Shown here in pieces: positions 1-10,563 of a stretch of DNA of 16,738 nucleotides (its first letter is position 1; each line of letters begins with the position of its first letter). The notes beneath the pieces were generated by a model, which saw only the letters and a program-made list of their open reading frames with translations, did no database searches and had not been told where the DNA came from. A program made the position numbers and the translations under genes. The DNA is from Saccoglossus kowalevskii (Eukaryota > Hemichordata > Enteropneusta > Harrimaniidae), in the NCBI RefSeq assembly GCF_000003605.2, contig NW_003116450.1:379587-396324 (forward strand). Reading direction: 5' to 3'.

Positions 1-2390
1 CCCGTGGTTCTGACGGTAATTCGGGAACCGGGAATTGATTACAGCTTACGAAAATACCCTTTGCCGACCTTCGCCATAGACTCCTCCCGCAGTTAATTGT
101 ATGGCATGGATATCGATATTTGCTGAGCTGGGGGAACTTTTGTTGCAGTTTTCGTAATTTTGTGTAATGTTGTATCCTTAGCTGATAGTATTTGTAACTG
201 CGTCATACAAACTATTTTAACGGCGTTTCATAACGGTGGTTTTTTTTTTTTTTTACGTTAATATCATACTTTGATATTTTTAATCACTTGTATATTTATT
301 GCTGTAAACCAATAGAACATTTGTAATTCTAATGATGCAATAAAGTTATTATTATTAGCAGAGTAATTGTACTTGATAATGCAAGTTTTTGGCATGATTA
401 TGTTATTTGCGACCAGCTGGACAGGCTTCCATCTAATTTTTTCTTCGAAACTAAATGAAATCAAACGACGGGGTCGAATTGGATAATTTGCCTAGTACGT
501 TGTCTCAGCGTAATTTGACGTGGCTCACCATTTCAACATGGCACGTTTTGTCTGGGGCGACATGCCGCACGACTTCTGTTCGCTTCTTTCAGTTATTGCT
601 AATATACGCTCTTTCTCAGCAGTGGCGCTGTTCTTCATATACACTCTCGTGTTTTGTTTTTCTCATGTTTTCCACTGCCAGTAGTGGTACTGTCCATAGT
701 TCTCTTCAAAGTGTTTTATTCGTCTATATCACATCTTTCCTTGCTTCTCTAGCAGTTTTTTCGGATTCCAATGGACGAACTTGTTAGTACACAACTTTCA
801 GAGGGTGGGCGACTTTCAAACTAGGGACACCTCAAACCACAAAATGTTATCAAATTTTGGATTTAAATTTATAAAAGATTTATCTCAAAAAAATTGATTT
901 ACACTTTCAGTAACCTATAGCCACTGTATAATCACATGTCGAGATTCCATCTTGACTCTTTACACAAGCAGTCCTGCTAGGGAAACATTGCTTCCTAACA
1001 CCAGGGTCAGCCATCTTGGGTGGGGGAGAGACTCAAAACAAAAGCAGATAACCAGGCTAGATAATTGGCAACTTGCACATTTAACTTTACCTTTTCTTGT
1101 AAATTACCATAAACTTTGCTAGAAATGCATAAAAACTGCTCAAATTTCTTGCATTTATTCCTATAAATCTTGGGTATGTTACAATATTCTTGCACGATTT
1201 TGATATTGTTTGCCTTGGCAACGACAATTTCTGCAACCCTTGTGCCTGTGGCTGCCAAAACCAAGAGGCTCTTCCAAATACCTCAATGTTTTCAAGCTCT
1301 ATCACCATGCAAAGATGCATTTGGAATAAGACGTTTACTTGGCTTTCACTCATAAAACTGGGGGAAGTTGCATGGTAATTGCACAACCAATAAAACATTC
1401 TTCGCATTGAAGAAATAGCAAATCATATACAGAATGAAATCAGTTTTGAAATGAGGAATAACCAACTAGACGGAGGCAGTGTGTGGGTTCAAAAACTAAG
1501 TCTTTCAATCAGTATTTTAAAAAATATCTTTATTCTCTCGTATCTAACTGATCAAGTCATCAGAATAAATTGTCAACAATCTAATCTCTTCAGCCATACC
1601 AATTACAAACCTGCAAATTGTTATGTACATTGTAAAACAAATAATCTTCACTCCCAATCCTAACCCCACTAATTTAAAGTTGCATTCCTATTGTTAACAG
1701 AAGACCTTTTTATCCATTTTGCAATAACCGTGAAAACAGTTGTCACAAATCCTGAAGTGTTTGTGCACTAAATGTTTTAGTCAAATCAAACGAGAGTTCC
1801 ATTACTATAATCACTCAAGGATATTTGCATGCATTTTAGAGACTATCTTCTAAATTCAAGATTATGTTAACAAAATCCAAGCCACCCCCTCTCCCATTGC
1901 TTACAGGTTTTCAATAGATCATGCAACTAAACCATTGTAAAATCAGTTTTGATCAAGGCCTACGACATTTCAGTAAATTTAGACCTCTATTCAGATCAAT
2001 AACATTTAACTTTCACATCAATTGAACTATGCACTAAATAAGCAAAATATGAAATGTAAGCAGAGTTGGTACTTCGAGAATTCAAACTTGTGAAGCCAAG
2101 AATCAGCCACATGACATTAGTTGACCAAATAAATTTAAAACTAAGAATGCATATTTAGAGAGTTCAATAAAACATTTATTGCAATTTCACTTTTACAGTG
2201 AAAGGCAGAAAGCTGTGACCTATCTTGTACACATTCAACTAACAAGCCATGCATAGGACAGTCCCTACTGGTTAACAAATATAGAATAGTTTGAGCATAA
2301 ACATTGCCCGATACAGATCCAGAAGCTGATGCTAGATTATGACATCAGTCATCTTGTATCAGATAGTGTGTAAAATACTTTATTTTAGCT

Positions 2391-2508
2391 GGAATTAATT
2401 TTCGCTGAATAGACTTTTTGTATGGAATTTATTTTCACTGATTTTTGACCAGTTGAATGTAAAATATAGAGAAAAAGGTATATTCGCTGGATTTTATTTT
2501 CACTGAAT
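2391..2508. repeat. Short 20-bp word repeated three times
   Basis: Versions of GGAATTTATTTTCACTGAAT start at 2391, 2424 and 2489 with irregular spacing. A minor diverged repeat in intergenic DNA. Confidence 0.55.
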
Positions 2509-2595
2509 CGTTCCTCCAGCAAAAATAGCAAAAATAAAGTATTCACACTAGTACTTGTCCATATTGAGAGATATTGCTTTGGAACTGCATTAAAC

Positions 2596-2990
2596 AAAAT
2601 GGCCACCTGTCGGCCATTTTAAATCAGATCATAAATCAATACATCTGTACATCTATGACACGATGTATAATGAATATATAAAATTTGAACATCAAAGCAT
2701 GTCATAGATACAACTCTGGAACATATTTTGAATCAATCTAAAAAACGAAAAAATGACGTGCATGAGGGACCCACAATGTCTAATGCATGCATCGAGTTTG
2801 AACAAAATCCATCTGTAAACAGTTGAGAAATGCTAGATTTTGATTTTGTCATCACAAAAATGGCCACCATTCGGCAATCTTGAATCAGATCTTGAAACAA
2901 ATTGATGTACACATGTATAATATGCATGGTGCATATATATAATATGCACGACGCATGTGTCAAGTTCGAATGTAATCAGACCAGGTATGT
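2596..2990. repeat. Diverged two-unit repeat, 261-bp spacing
   Basis: AAAATGGCCACC followed by a TCGGCMATYTTRAATCAGATC segment starts at 2596 and again at 2857. Other matching words include TTGAACA/TTCGAAT and CATGCATCGAG/CATGTGTCAAG. The units are strongly diverged. It lies downstream of the gene and is probably an old interspersed repeat. Confidence 0.6.
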
Positions 2991-3759
2991 CCGAGTTTTC
3001 AGTTTACAAATATTTAACAGTTGGCTTGACAGCCTTTTAGGGTCCTCACTCAGGATGTGCATACAAGCTTTCAAGTGACACAGCAACTGCAATCAACCAC
3101 TTATTCAAAATTAAAGGCTTGCCAATTGGATGAAGTTGAAGTAGTGATATACATGCCACCTTTTTTTTTTAATTTATAAAACATGTACAACATCTCCAGC
3201 TTTATGCCTTTCACTGCAAGTATACTTACCTTTGTTATTGTAAATTTGGTGAACTGAAACTTCACCCACCCCGAAAAAAAGGTAACAGTTTTAGATACTG
3301 AACGTTTCAAGTTGAATTAAAGTATCCACAAAACAAATCAACAGACAAATTGACCCACACATTCTATTTACAAATATATCTATAGGTAATTCCTATTTAA
3401 GAGATTTAAACTGAAATTGTACATTTAAAACGAACTCAAAACGATTCACTTATCAGCCCTAGTAGCATTACTCGAGTTACCTGAAGTAGAATTGACACAA
3501 TTGCATAGTCAAAATTTCAGGAAGGAAAGAATTACAGATTTAGAATTTCAAACAAAGGAAATAAAATGTTTAATATATATATCATATATAATGGTTAAAA
3601 CGATTGTTTACAGAAAGATAAGTTTTCATTCTGTCTGAACTATTCATTAGTGTGACAGTGTTCATTGTTCTCTGGCTTTTCATTTATAATGTACAATATT
3701 TGCTCTACCTGTAATGCATGTGTGGTTAGGTAAATGTTTCTATGGTCAATCTAAGTCAT

Positions 3760-3765
3760 TTTAAT
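3760..3765 (-). terminator. Possible poly(A) signal ATTAAA for the KHDC4 gene
   Basis: ATTAAA on the minus strand lies 83 bases after the stop codon; another is at 3569-3574. No AATAAA occurs on this strand until about 2493-2498. The true cleavage site cannot be chosen by eye. Confidence 0.3.
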
Positions 3766-3847
3766 GATCCAATATACTATAAATGCAATTTTTGGTTCAT
3801 ATGCATTTCTATTGGAGAAGCATTTCTGATAGAGAAAATACAGTAAA

Positions 3848-4440
3848 TTAATTATGCTGTGGCATCCAAAACGACAATGGAGGTGGAGGTTGTTGAGGCT
3901 GTTGTTGTGGCGGCGGCTGCTGCTGATGTTGCTGTGGCGGCTGCTGCTGCTGTGGAGGGCCCTGAGGATGCACTTGATGTGGTGGTGGAGGTTGCTGTGA
4001 TTGCAACAGCTGAAGCTGTGACATGGGTGCTTGATAATGGGGAGGTGCATTTGAGTGAGTGACACTCAATGACTGGTGATTGTACTGACTGAAATGCACG
4101 TGGGGCTGACTGTATACTGGACTGTTGTATTGGTGGCTTACTTGTGGCTGGGGTTGTGAGGAGAGTGGAGCTGTCTGAACACCGGAAACAGGTGGGGGAC
4201 TGTACACTGAATTTGAATGTGGAGAGAACTGGCCATGTGGTGGTGGTGGCACATGTTGACCATTGCCATAAATTTGTGGTTTATTTTGGTAATGATGATG
4301 TTCATATTTTGCCGCAATTCGTTGAAGATGTCTTCCACTTGATAGTTCATCATCTTCGTCAGAGTCTCCTTCGTACGCCACTAATGAAGTCTTAGATCTT
4401 TTCTGTTGAGGTTCATCCGGTGACGGCGATCGTGTTCTAC
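3848..4440 (-). CDS. KHDC4: KHDC4 terminal exon (acidic block and Q/P-rich tail)
   Basis: The exon starts two bases into a Gly codon and encodes (G)RTRSPSPDEPQQKRSKTS, then the conserved acidic SLVAYEGDSDEDDELSSG, about 130 residues rich in His, Gln, Pro, Ser and Tyr, and the C-terminus SFWMPQHN before TAA at 3848-3850. The acceptor is ctgtatatag|GTAGAAC. RTRSPSP resembles an SR-type phosphorylation site. KRSK may act with KRR of exon 10 in nuclear import. The human protein ends PFWMAP, so the C-terminus appears complete. The Y/Q/H/P-rich tail is far longer than in vertebrates. Confidence 0.95.
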
Positions 4441-5901
4441 CTATATACAGAAACCATACGTACACACGCACACAAGGAGAAACAAACAAAACCCCCCAAA
4501 AAGTTTACAACAGGACCCAAATGAAGTAATTAAAAAAAAGTGGGGCCCCAAGAAACATTACAACCCATCAGGAGTGATTTGATTTGACATATTCCAGGTT
4601 GATAACATCAGGGAGACAGCATCAGCAGGCAGCACAGGAAACATTTGAAAGAGAACAGAAAAGAAAGAAAAAAAAACAATCAGAATTAGGTAGGGATAGA
4701 TTCCCCAGTGTAAATACAATCAATGCAATGGTGTTTTGTATCTACCAACTGTCAGATTAGTGAAACCCTGTAGATAAGGATGGCAGATTTTGGTGTTTTT
4801 ATTCTGTTAAAACAGCAGCAGCAAAAAAACCTGTTGAAATTTGGATTACAAACTAATTTCATGTTAATTATAGGACCCGAGAACAAGTGGTAAAATTTGG
4901 GAATTTCTTCTTTTTTTTTTGAGAACTTCATAATCTCCATACACATTAATGAGCATAAAACAAACTATGGAATACATTAACAATTAGGTCCCTTTTTTAA
5001 ATTTGTAGAAATTCCAATCAAAATTTCTTTTAACATGTGATAGTTTCAAAGAAAATCAGTACCCAGTGAAACCCGTCCCAACTGCAATGTGTTATTTACA
5101 GCTTTCTGTAAATGGTAAATTTATAAGTGTATGGGGAACAGATGAACGTACGGATGGACGAACCGATGGATGGACAGAGACACTTACACTGTGTCACATG
5201 CTGCTACAATATTTGTTGTTGATTGAACATAATTACCTCTTACAATAGAAGTGTCATTTTATGAAATGCATGTACCAATGATTTTGACTCTGGGTGAGTA
5301 GTTTAACATCCGTTCGGCCATATGCCCGCAATCACAATCAAAATATAGTTTATATGAATATTGTTGGTAACTAACACTACTATTTGGTGAACAATGTCAG
5401 AAGAAAGTCAAATTCATCCGAAAAATAAAATCTACTAATAATGCAATGCAGAAGTTATAGTACTGAAACACAAGGAAACTTGTTCATTGTCATGATCTGG
5501 GGGAAAGGGGCAATTTATTTTTTCAAATCTGGCAAATCAAACTTACCTGCAGTATTGTCAAGAAACGAAAAATAGTTATTAATACAGAGAAAGAGGCCCC
5601 ATTTGAAAATGGAATAACCCACCTGTAAGAAACAATTGGGATGTCCCAAAGTGAGGCAAACAAAAGCACCTAAACAAGGAGATGGAAGAAATCAGTTTTC
5701 TTTCACCATTGTACTATAAAGTTAAAGTATAGGGTCATTGTCAGTTAGGAGTTACTTACCACATGACCAAGTAAATTTCAAAATTCGATACAAATTTGAC
5801 TAAACTGTGTCAAGATTTATCATTCTTGGTCAGATGGGAGGTAACCCCAAGACGCAAAAAATCTAGCGTACGCTAACACACAGAATTAAACTCATACAAA
5901 C
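4441..5901 (-). other. Intron 12, 1461 bp
   Basis: AT-rich and non-coding. It contains the degenerate tetranucleotide repeat at 5141-5178 and A/T runs; nothing else recognised. Confidence 0.85.
5141..5178. repeat. Degenerate GATG/GACG tetranucleotide repeat
   Basis: Imperfect 4-bp repeats (GATGAACGTACGGATGGACG and on) in the last intron. This style of repeat is common at ends of invertebrate dispersed elements. Confidence 0.55.
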
Positions 5902-6002
5902 CTACGGTAACAGGCATACGTGGTGGGGGCATTAACTGCTTGTCTTTGTCCCCATTAAGGGGCATGCTCACTGGCAATGATGCAGGCGGCGGCATCAACT
6001 TG
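5902..6002 (-). CDS. KHDC4: KHDC4 visible exon 12 (LMPPP motifs)
   Basis: The exon encodes (S)KLMPPPASLPVSMPLNGDK, then DKQLMPPPRMPVTV and one base of a Gly codon. The acceptor is tcatttgcag|CAAGTTG. Phase requires the donor ACCGTAG|GTTTGT. Four bases upstream is a competing ACC|GTAGGT that would shift the frame. DKQLMPPPRMPVT corresponds to DRQLMPPPAFPVT in human KHDC4. LMPPP appears twice here, suggesting a small internal duplication. Confidence 0.92.
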
Positions 6003-7257
6003 CTGCAAATGAAACAAAATATGCGAAATTGCAGGGCAAAAATAACAGGGAAATTGTTTATGGCCTCACTCCTGATATAAAAATCTGATGATAGTTATTG
6101 AATAAATCCTCTACAATGTTTTTTTTTTTGTGTGTGTGTGGTTGTGTGTGCACCACTGCGATATTATTACAAACATCTTGTGTTCTAGAGGAAAGTTATT
6201 GTTGAAGTTCACATGGAAATGTAGAGGTCAGGTGAATTAAAAACAAAAGCACAATCAAGACTGCTCTAAGATCTGAAGAAATCAAACGATGCATTAATAA
6301 GTTGTTGTTTTTTTTCAAATGGGCAAACATGATAAGTTTAGCTTTTAAAAATTTAAAAATTAGTTGAAGAATAGCTAAGCAGAAAACCTATAATGATAAA
6401 AAGCAAGCAAAACAAATGAAGACAACTAAGATATGCACAATTACGATAAGTGTATTGTGGAAATCTAGTCTTAAAGAGTCTAGACAGTTGCAAAGTATCA
6501 AAATAACTAGTTGAAAATACAGGAAGAGGGAGAGAAAATTCTGCAATCAAAAAAATGAATATTTATTGAAACAAAATTAAGAAAGAAAATTCACTACAGG
6601 TGATGTTCACTGAATGGTGATGTTATTTTAGAAATAGCATATGCATGTCATAGCAGCAAAAATTTTAACCCATTAATCTCCATTATTGTCTTACAACATT
6701 TGGCAATTTTTATGTATTTTTCAAGAATTTTTGTTGTTTTGTAAACCAAATGGACATTTTTTGATTACCTACAGCTACGGATCAAAATTGAAGAAAAAAT
6801 ATAGAAAAAGTCTCATTATGTTCACATTATAGTGCGAAAATTGATTTAGGTGTTTGGAGAGTTAACGGGCAAGCATGCATACATGTAGTTAACATGGGGA
6901 AAAAGCAAAGTGCGATTGACATTTGTAAGTGGCTAGGAGGAAACATTGAGGAAATAAACACAGATAGTTATTTTAAAATTGAGTAAAAAGGGCAGAAAGC
7001 TTGAAACCTTCAAATCCAGGAGAAGAAAATATATTTATTTACAATCCAATTCAATCGTATCCTTGCCTCATTATTAAAATAAATAGACCTTATCGAGTAC
7101 TAGTATTATGCGGCAAATCAATACAACAGAAATTCACCAGTATCCAAGCAACTGGTTACGAGTGTTATACGTTACTAATTAGATTTGTGGATTAAAATAT
7201 TTCAAAACATTCCAACTGGATATGTTTTTTACCAAGCTATGTCAACTGTATCCTTAC
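6003..7257 (-). other. Intron 11, 1255 bp
   Basis: It contains the TG microsatellite and a possible inverted-repeat element at 6669-6869, with ends CCCATTAATCTCCA and, inverted, CCCGTTAACTCTCCA. The rest is AT-rich with no coding signal. Confidence 0.85.
6129..6150. repeat. (TG)n microsatellite
   Basis: A TG run interrupted once, following a T-run, in the intron between exons 11 and 12. Confidence 0.9.
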
Positions 7258-7397
7258 CTATCATCTGTATTTACGGAGGGGCTACCTGGTAGTAGCTGCA
7301 TTGGCGGCTGTCCAGGCATTCTGAAGTGTGGCGGAACCTGACCCATGGGGCCGGACGAAGGTTGAGCACCTAGATTAGTCAAGTGAGGAGGTCCATG
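7258..7397 (-). CDS. KHDC4: KHDC4 visible exon 11
   Basis: The exon encodes HGPPHLTNLGAQPSSGPMGQ, then a Pro/Met/Gln-rich stretch ending PSVNTDD and two bases of a Ser codon. The acceptor is atctgtatag|CATGGA and the donor GATGATAG|GTAAGGAT. HGPPHLTNLG directly continues GLLGYQ of exon 10, as HGPIHMTNLG does in human, which confirms both the exon and its frame. Confidence 0.93.
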
Positions 7398-7988
7398 CTA
7401 TACAGATTGGAAAGAAAGTGACATTAGCACAAAAAATCTTGTCAATACAATATACTATGTCGTGCAAGGGGAAAAAAAACCTGTAGGAATAGCTGATTGT
7501 TAGTTTGGGTATCTTCGTGGTATGAGCTACAACAAAAAAAGTTAGAGTTAAGGGCATCTTCAATCTGCAAGATTCAGGAAAAAATGTAATGAAGTTAGAC
7601 ATCTGATTAGGGTTCTGAAACTAGAACTGAAGCAAGATGTTGTCAAAAGCCGAACTCAAAAGGGAAACATTCAGAGATGAAGGTCTTGAGTGTTTCTTGG
7701 TGCACACACACACACTTCTTCTATATTCACATTTGAATTTAAACGTCATCAGTTAATCAAGGTGCTGCATTATATAGAACAACCCAGCCATAAATATCAT
7801 GAAAACATAGTGCATGAAGTTCCATTGATTATAGGGTCAAACATCTAGCCGTTCAATATGTGAAGAGACACAATCAGATTCCAGTGAGTTACACAGTATC
7901 TGAGAATCGTAGCTTTCACGATAGTGTCCAAAATATATTGTTTATAATCCAGGAAAAGAAGACAAATTCGCAAGCCATGCCATACAAC
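7398..7988 (-). other. Intron 10, 591 bp
   Basis: It has a weak donor and a short CA repeat. If it were retained the frame would stay open through about 48 codons and then stop at 7845. No other content is recognised. Confidence 0.8.
7703..7715. repeat. Short (CA)6 microsatellite
   Basis: Six CA repeats in the intron between exons 10 and 11. Confidence 0.9.
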
Positions 7989-8240
7989 CTGGTATCCAAG
8001 TAATCCTTCCTCGTGTTTATCATCAGCTGTTGGATCTTCTGTGAATCTTCTTTTCGGCTGAGGCTGAGGTGGTGGTGCTAGGGCTTCTTTCGGTGGTGGA
8101 AGTGAAATGGGTGGTGGCACAGGCAGCTGCTGCTGCTGCTGCTGCTGCTGCAACTGATGCTGTATAATATTGATTCTTGCCGGGGTCTGAATAGGTCGCG
8201 GTTGAACTCCTGGCTGTATTATATTATTTGGGATCGAAGC
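7989..8240 (-). CDS. KHDC4: KHDC4 visible exon 10 (KRRFTE...GLLGYQ block)
   Basis: This exon encodes 84 residues: ASIPNNIIQPGVQPRPIQTP, a run of eight Gln, Pro-rich sequence, then QPQPKRRFTEDPTADDKHEE and GLLGYQ. KRRFTE and GLLGYQ are conserved family motifs; KRR may serve in nuclear import. The acceptor is attttcag|GCTTCG. The donor after TACCAG is GTTGTA, a poor match. A second GT three bases further (GTATGG) is stronger and would add one Val. The family sequence GYQ-HG favours the first, so the 3' edge is uncertain by three bases (7986 or 7989). Confidence 0.91.
8127..8150 (-). repeat. Pure (CAG)8 microsatellite in coding sequence
   Basis: Eight uninterrupted CAG codons in exon 10 encode eight Gln between Leu residues. 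Being pure, this tract is more slippage-prone per unit than the interrupted run in exon 9. Confidence 0.95.
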
Positions 8241-9483
8241 CTGAAAATAAAATAGCAGCAACCGACTTTACACATGATGAACATGGTCGCCACATAAATG
8301 ATAAGCTAGTAGATTATATGAGAGCTATAGCCCCTCCTCCTAACCCTACCACCAAAAAAAAAACAGTTGAACTCTGGTGAATTTGCCCTTTGTTATATAA
8401 TATTATTCCCTTTATCATAGTTTGTTTCAATATGAATATGCATTGTCATAATTAATTTTGGTACAAACAAGTTTTGGGGTTGAAACAACAGTTGGGAAGC
8501 AGTCTACCATATCAGGCTTTAATCTTTTAGTAAATTATTACTATCGATACAAACAATAAAAAGACATGCATATAATATGATACAACCGCTGTACTGCAAT
8601 ATTCTCATGATAATATTTTGCCCTAACCACACTGGTTTAAATGTATTTAATGTAGCATATATGAAGTTTAGCATCCCTGTTCTGGACAGAGCTGCATAAA
8701 CCCTTTGAGGGCATCAGTTTAGCTTAACTGCAATTCTATGGGAGAAGCACATACTCTTAACAGACAGCTGCATTCATGAGCATTTTTGCACTGATGATGG
8801 AAGTACATAGAGCACACATAAGAGTCAAAACACTGGTAATTCTTTACATACCAGTCAACGCTGGAAATGAAGTATAATACAAGTAGGTACCTCCAGTAAC
8901 AAAGCACTTCAGAGACAGAAAGTTAAAGCAATTTTATTCACAACTGTGTAGAGATTTACTAATCAGAACATAGCAAGTCTCTCATAAACATGTAATTGGA
9001 CAATCAAAATAATAGCAATACATTTTTTCTGTCTCTTATTTGTGTTTTGTCAGTGGATGGCACAACTATAACTTATGTGTAGAATACATGCCTGCCACAA
9101 CTCGGGCTTAAACCAGAACAACTTTTGTCAATATATATATAATTCTGTTTTTTCTGGTGCCAAGCAATTCATTAGTACAGATGGGCATTCAAAAAACTGA
9201 AAATTCAAAGAAAGCTTAGAAAGAACTCCTGTGTGCTTGAAGGTATTGGAGTCAAGAAGTACAAATAAGGAACACTGTAATCGGCTTATTAATATGCAAA
9301 TTAGATAATTAATATGCACATACTTCAACTAAAAAAATAATCAGCTTTGAGCATTATCAAAGAGCATATACCACGTTTTATTAAAATCTGATAATTGGTT
9401 CTTGAGATATTAGATGAATGAACATACACACACACAGACGCCCTAACCGCAAAGACTTCGCACATTCAGTGACTACAACTTAC
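8241..9483 (-). other. Intron 9, 1243 bp
   Basis: AT-rich. It holds the ATTAATATGCA direct repeat and a short CA run; no RNA gene or exon was recognised. Confidence 0.85.
9288..9318. repeat. Direct repeat ATTAATATGCA, 20-bp spacing
   Basis: Two exact copies start at 9288 and 9308 in the intron between exons 9 and 10. Near 9428-9436 a short CA run follows, which may be the tail of the same dispersed element. Confidence 0.55.
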
Positions 9484-9598
9484 CTGCACAGTCAATATTT
9501 GCTGAGCAGCTTGTAACTGAGCATGCTGTAATTGCTGATGCTGCTGCTGCTGCTGTTGCTGTAATTGCTGCTGTTGTAATTGCTGTTGTAGTAATTGT

Positions 9599-9645
<47 letters not shown>

Positions 9646-9764
9646 TTGCTGTTGTTGCTGCTGTAGCTGGAGTTGTTGAATAGCAGCAGCCTGTAAAAGT
9701 GCCGGTGCATGGTGCTGCAGTGTTGGCATAACTGCAGTTGTTGCTGACCCAATTTGTTGAAATC
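9484..9764 (-). CDS. KHDC4: KHDC4 visible exon 9 (polyglutamine domain)
   Basis: The exon encodes (G)FQQIGSATTAVMPTLQHHAP, then LLQAAAIQQLQL, an unbroken run of 23 Gln, and a further Q/L/H-rich stretch ending AAQQILTVQ. The acceptor is tgtcttgaag|GATTTC and the donor GTGCAG|GTAAGTTG. The Gln codons mix CAG and CAA, so the run is partly stabilised against slippage. As I recall the human protein, it has no tract of this length, so this looks like a lineage-specific expansion. Such Q-rich segments are usually disordered and may promote condensation, which is inference here. Confidence 0.92.
9595..9663 (-). repeat. Mixed CAG/CAA repeat coding for 23 Gln
   Basis: Twenty-three consecutive Gln codons (13 CAG, 10 CAA by my count) cover residues 365-387 of the partial protein. 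They are bounded by Leu codons, and shorter Q runs follow down to 9538. Likely polymorphic in length. Confidence 0.95.
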
Positions 9765-10237
9765 CTTCAAGACAAAACACACATAAAGCAGTTTTAAGTA
9801 CCTTAAAAACTATTAATTCATGGTCTATTATCACCCAGTTCATTTAAAAAAAATAAAAGTATATACATCTTTAACTATTGATAATCCCAGAAAGATGCAA
9901 AATTTTATCTTTTCATTTACTCTTTTCATGCCTAACATGTGGCATGAAAAATAATGCTTTAAAACGATGCATATAGTGGTTGCATATCATCAGTCAATGC
10001 AGATAAAAAGCATCATCAGCCTGAATAAATTCAGTGAACACAAGGTGCCATCCTGTTGTACGTGGGCCGCCGGAGTAGGATTTAATGTTATTGGTCGGTC
10101 AATGTTTCCATAGTAACAAGTTGGAGAATCTGCACTTTTTATAGGCTATTGTCTGTTTTACATCACAAAATACAACAAATTTGTAGTGTTTTAAAATTTT
10201 ATGCATTTTTATGAGTTAGTCACAAGTATGCACTTAC
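9765..10237 (-). other. Intron 8, 473 bp
   Basis: Mostly AT-rich, with a GC-richer patch near 10045-10130 (GGGCCGCCGG) that includes GTTTCCATAGTAAC, an RFX-like half-site pair. No gene is recognised in it. Confidence 0.8.
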
Positions 10238-10453
10238 CGTGAGGTGTTGTGAGGATTGAGGACGAGGTGAGAGGAACAGCAACAGTAACTTGTGTCAGAA
10301 GAGTTTGTTGTTGGCGTATACCACCTGGTTGAGCTGGTGGAGCATGGGACATGGTTGGTCTAGCCATGACCATCTGGGTAGTCATGCCTGGTGGAGGTAT
10401 GATAGCCATTATACCTGCATTAACAGCACCAACTGTGGCAACATTTGGTACTC
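10238..10453 (-). CDS. KHDC4: KHDC4 visible exon 8 (Pro/Thr-rich middle)
   Basis: The exon encodes (G)VPNVATVGAVNAGIMAIIPP followed by Met/Thr/Pro-rich sequence with a short QQQ and the hydrophobic LLTQVTVAVPL, ending TTPH(G). The acceptor is ctacttacag|GAGTACC and the donor CCTCACG|GTAAGTG. It lies in the low-conservation Pro-rich middle of the family, so the assignment rests on position, phase and composition more than on residue identity. Confidence 0.9.
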
Positions 10454-10563
10454 CTGTAAGTAGTGAAGAAAGTACAATGTTGATGATATAGGAGGGGTAC
10501 TCTCTAAAAGCATTAATTATTCATTGTGTTGTATTTAGGATTAGTTGATGGCATTTCCACCTA

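Larger units (their letters stand above)
1..3847. other. 3' untranslated and intergenic region
   Basis: No convincing coding exon was found. The right part (to perhaps 3500) should include the 3' UTR of the KHDC4 gene. Bases 2391-2990 hold diverged repeats. Bases 1-130 and about 455-800 are richer in G and C than the rest, with a minus-strand ATGGCGAAGG near 80 and a 37-codon minus-strand frame at 525-638 ending at a donor-like ATG|GTGAGC. These could be the edge of a neighbouring gene but have no recognisable protein. Confidence 0.6.

Noticed and set aside
455-787. 110-codon open frame on the plus strand
   Set aside because: Composition is unlike a soluble or membrane protein family I know, it has no splice context, and purine/pyrimidine bias rather than coding explains the lack of stops.
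985-1018. Minus-strand CAAGATGGCTGACC, a YY1-like start context with a CACCC box nearby
   Set aside because: The frame runs only about 31 codons with no donor of good quality and no family match, so a promoter or start is not supported.
1087-1407. 106-codon minus-strand frame with an RFX-like GTTGCCAAGGCAAAC word inside
   Set aside because: No recognisable domain, and an overlapping frame of similar length exists; the X-box-like word is common in animal repeats and proves nothing here.
3859-4062. Plus-strand frame rich in Val and Ala
   Set aside because: It is the antisense shadow of the Q/P-rich terminal exon of the KHDC4 gene.
4138-4353. 71-codon His-rich minus-strand frame
   Set aside because: An alternative frame inside the terminal KHDC4 exon; the phase-consistent frame continues to FWMPQHN.
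9492-9782. Minus-strand frame rich in Ser and Asn
   Set aside because: It is the CAG/CAA tract read in another frame (AGC/AAC); the Gln frame is the one that joins in phase to exons 8 and 10.
9985-10025. TGATGATG and CTGA words on the minus strand suggesting a C/D box RNA
   Set aside because: The C box lacks the required purine, spacing is too short and no terminal stem is present.
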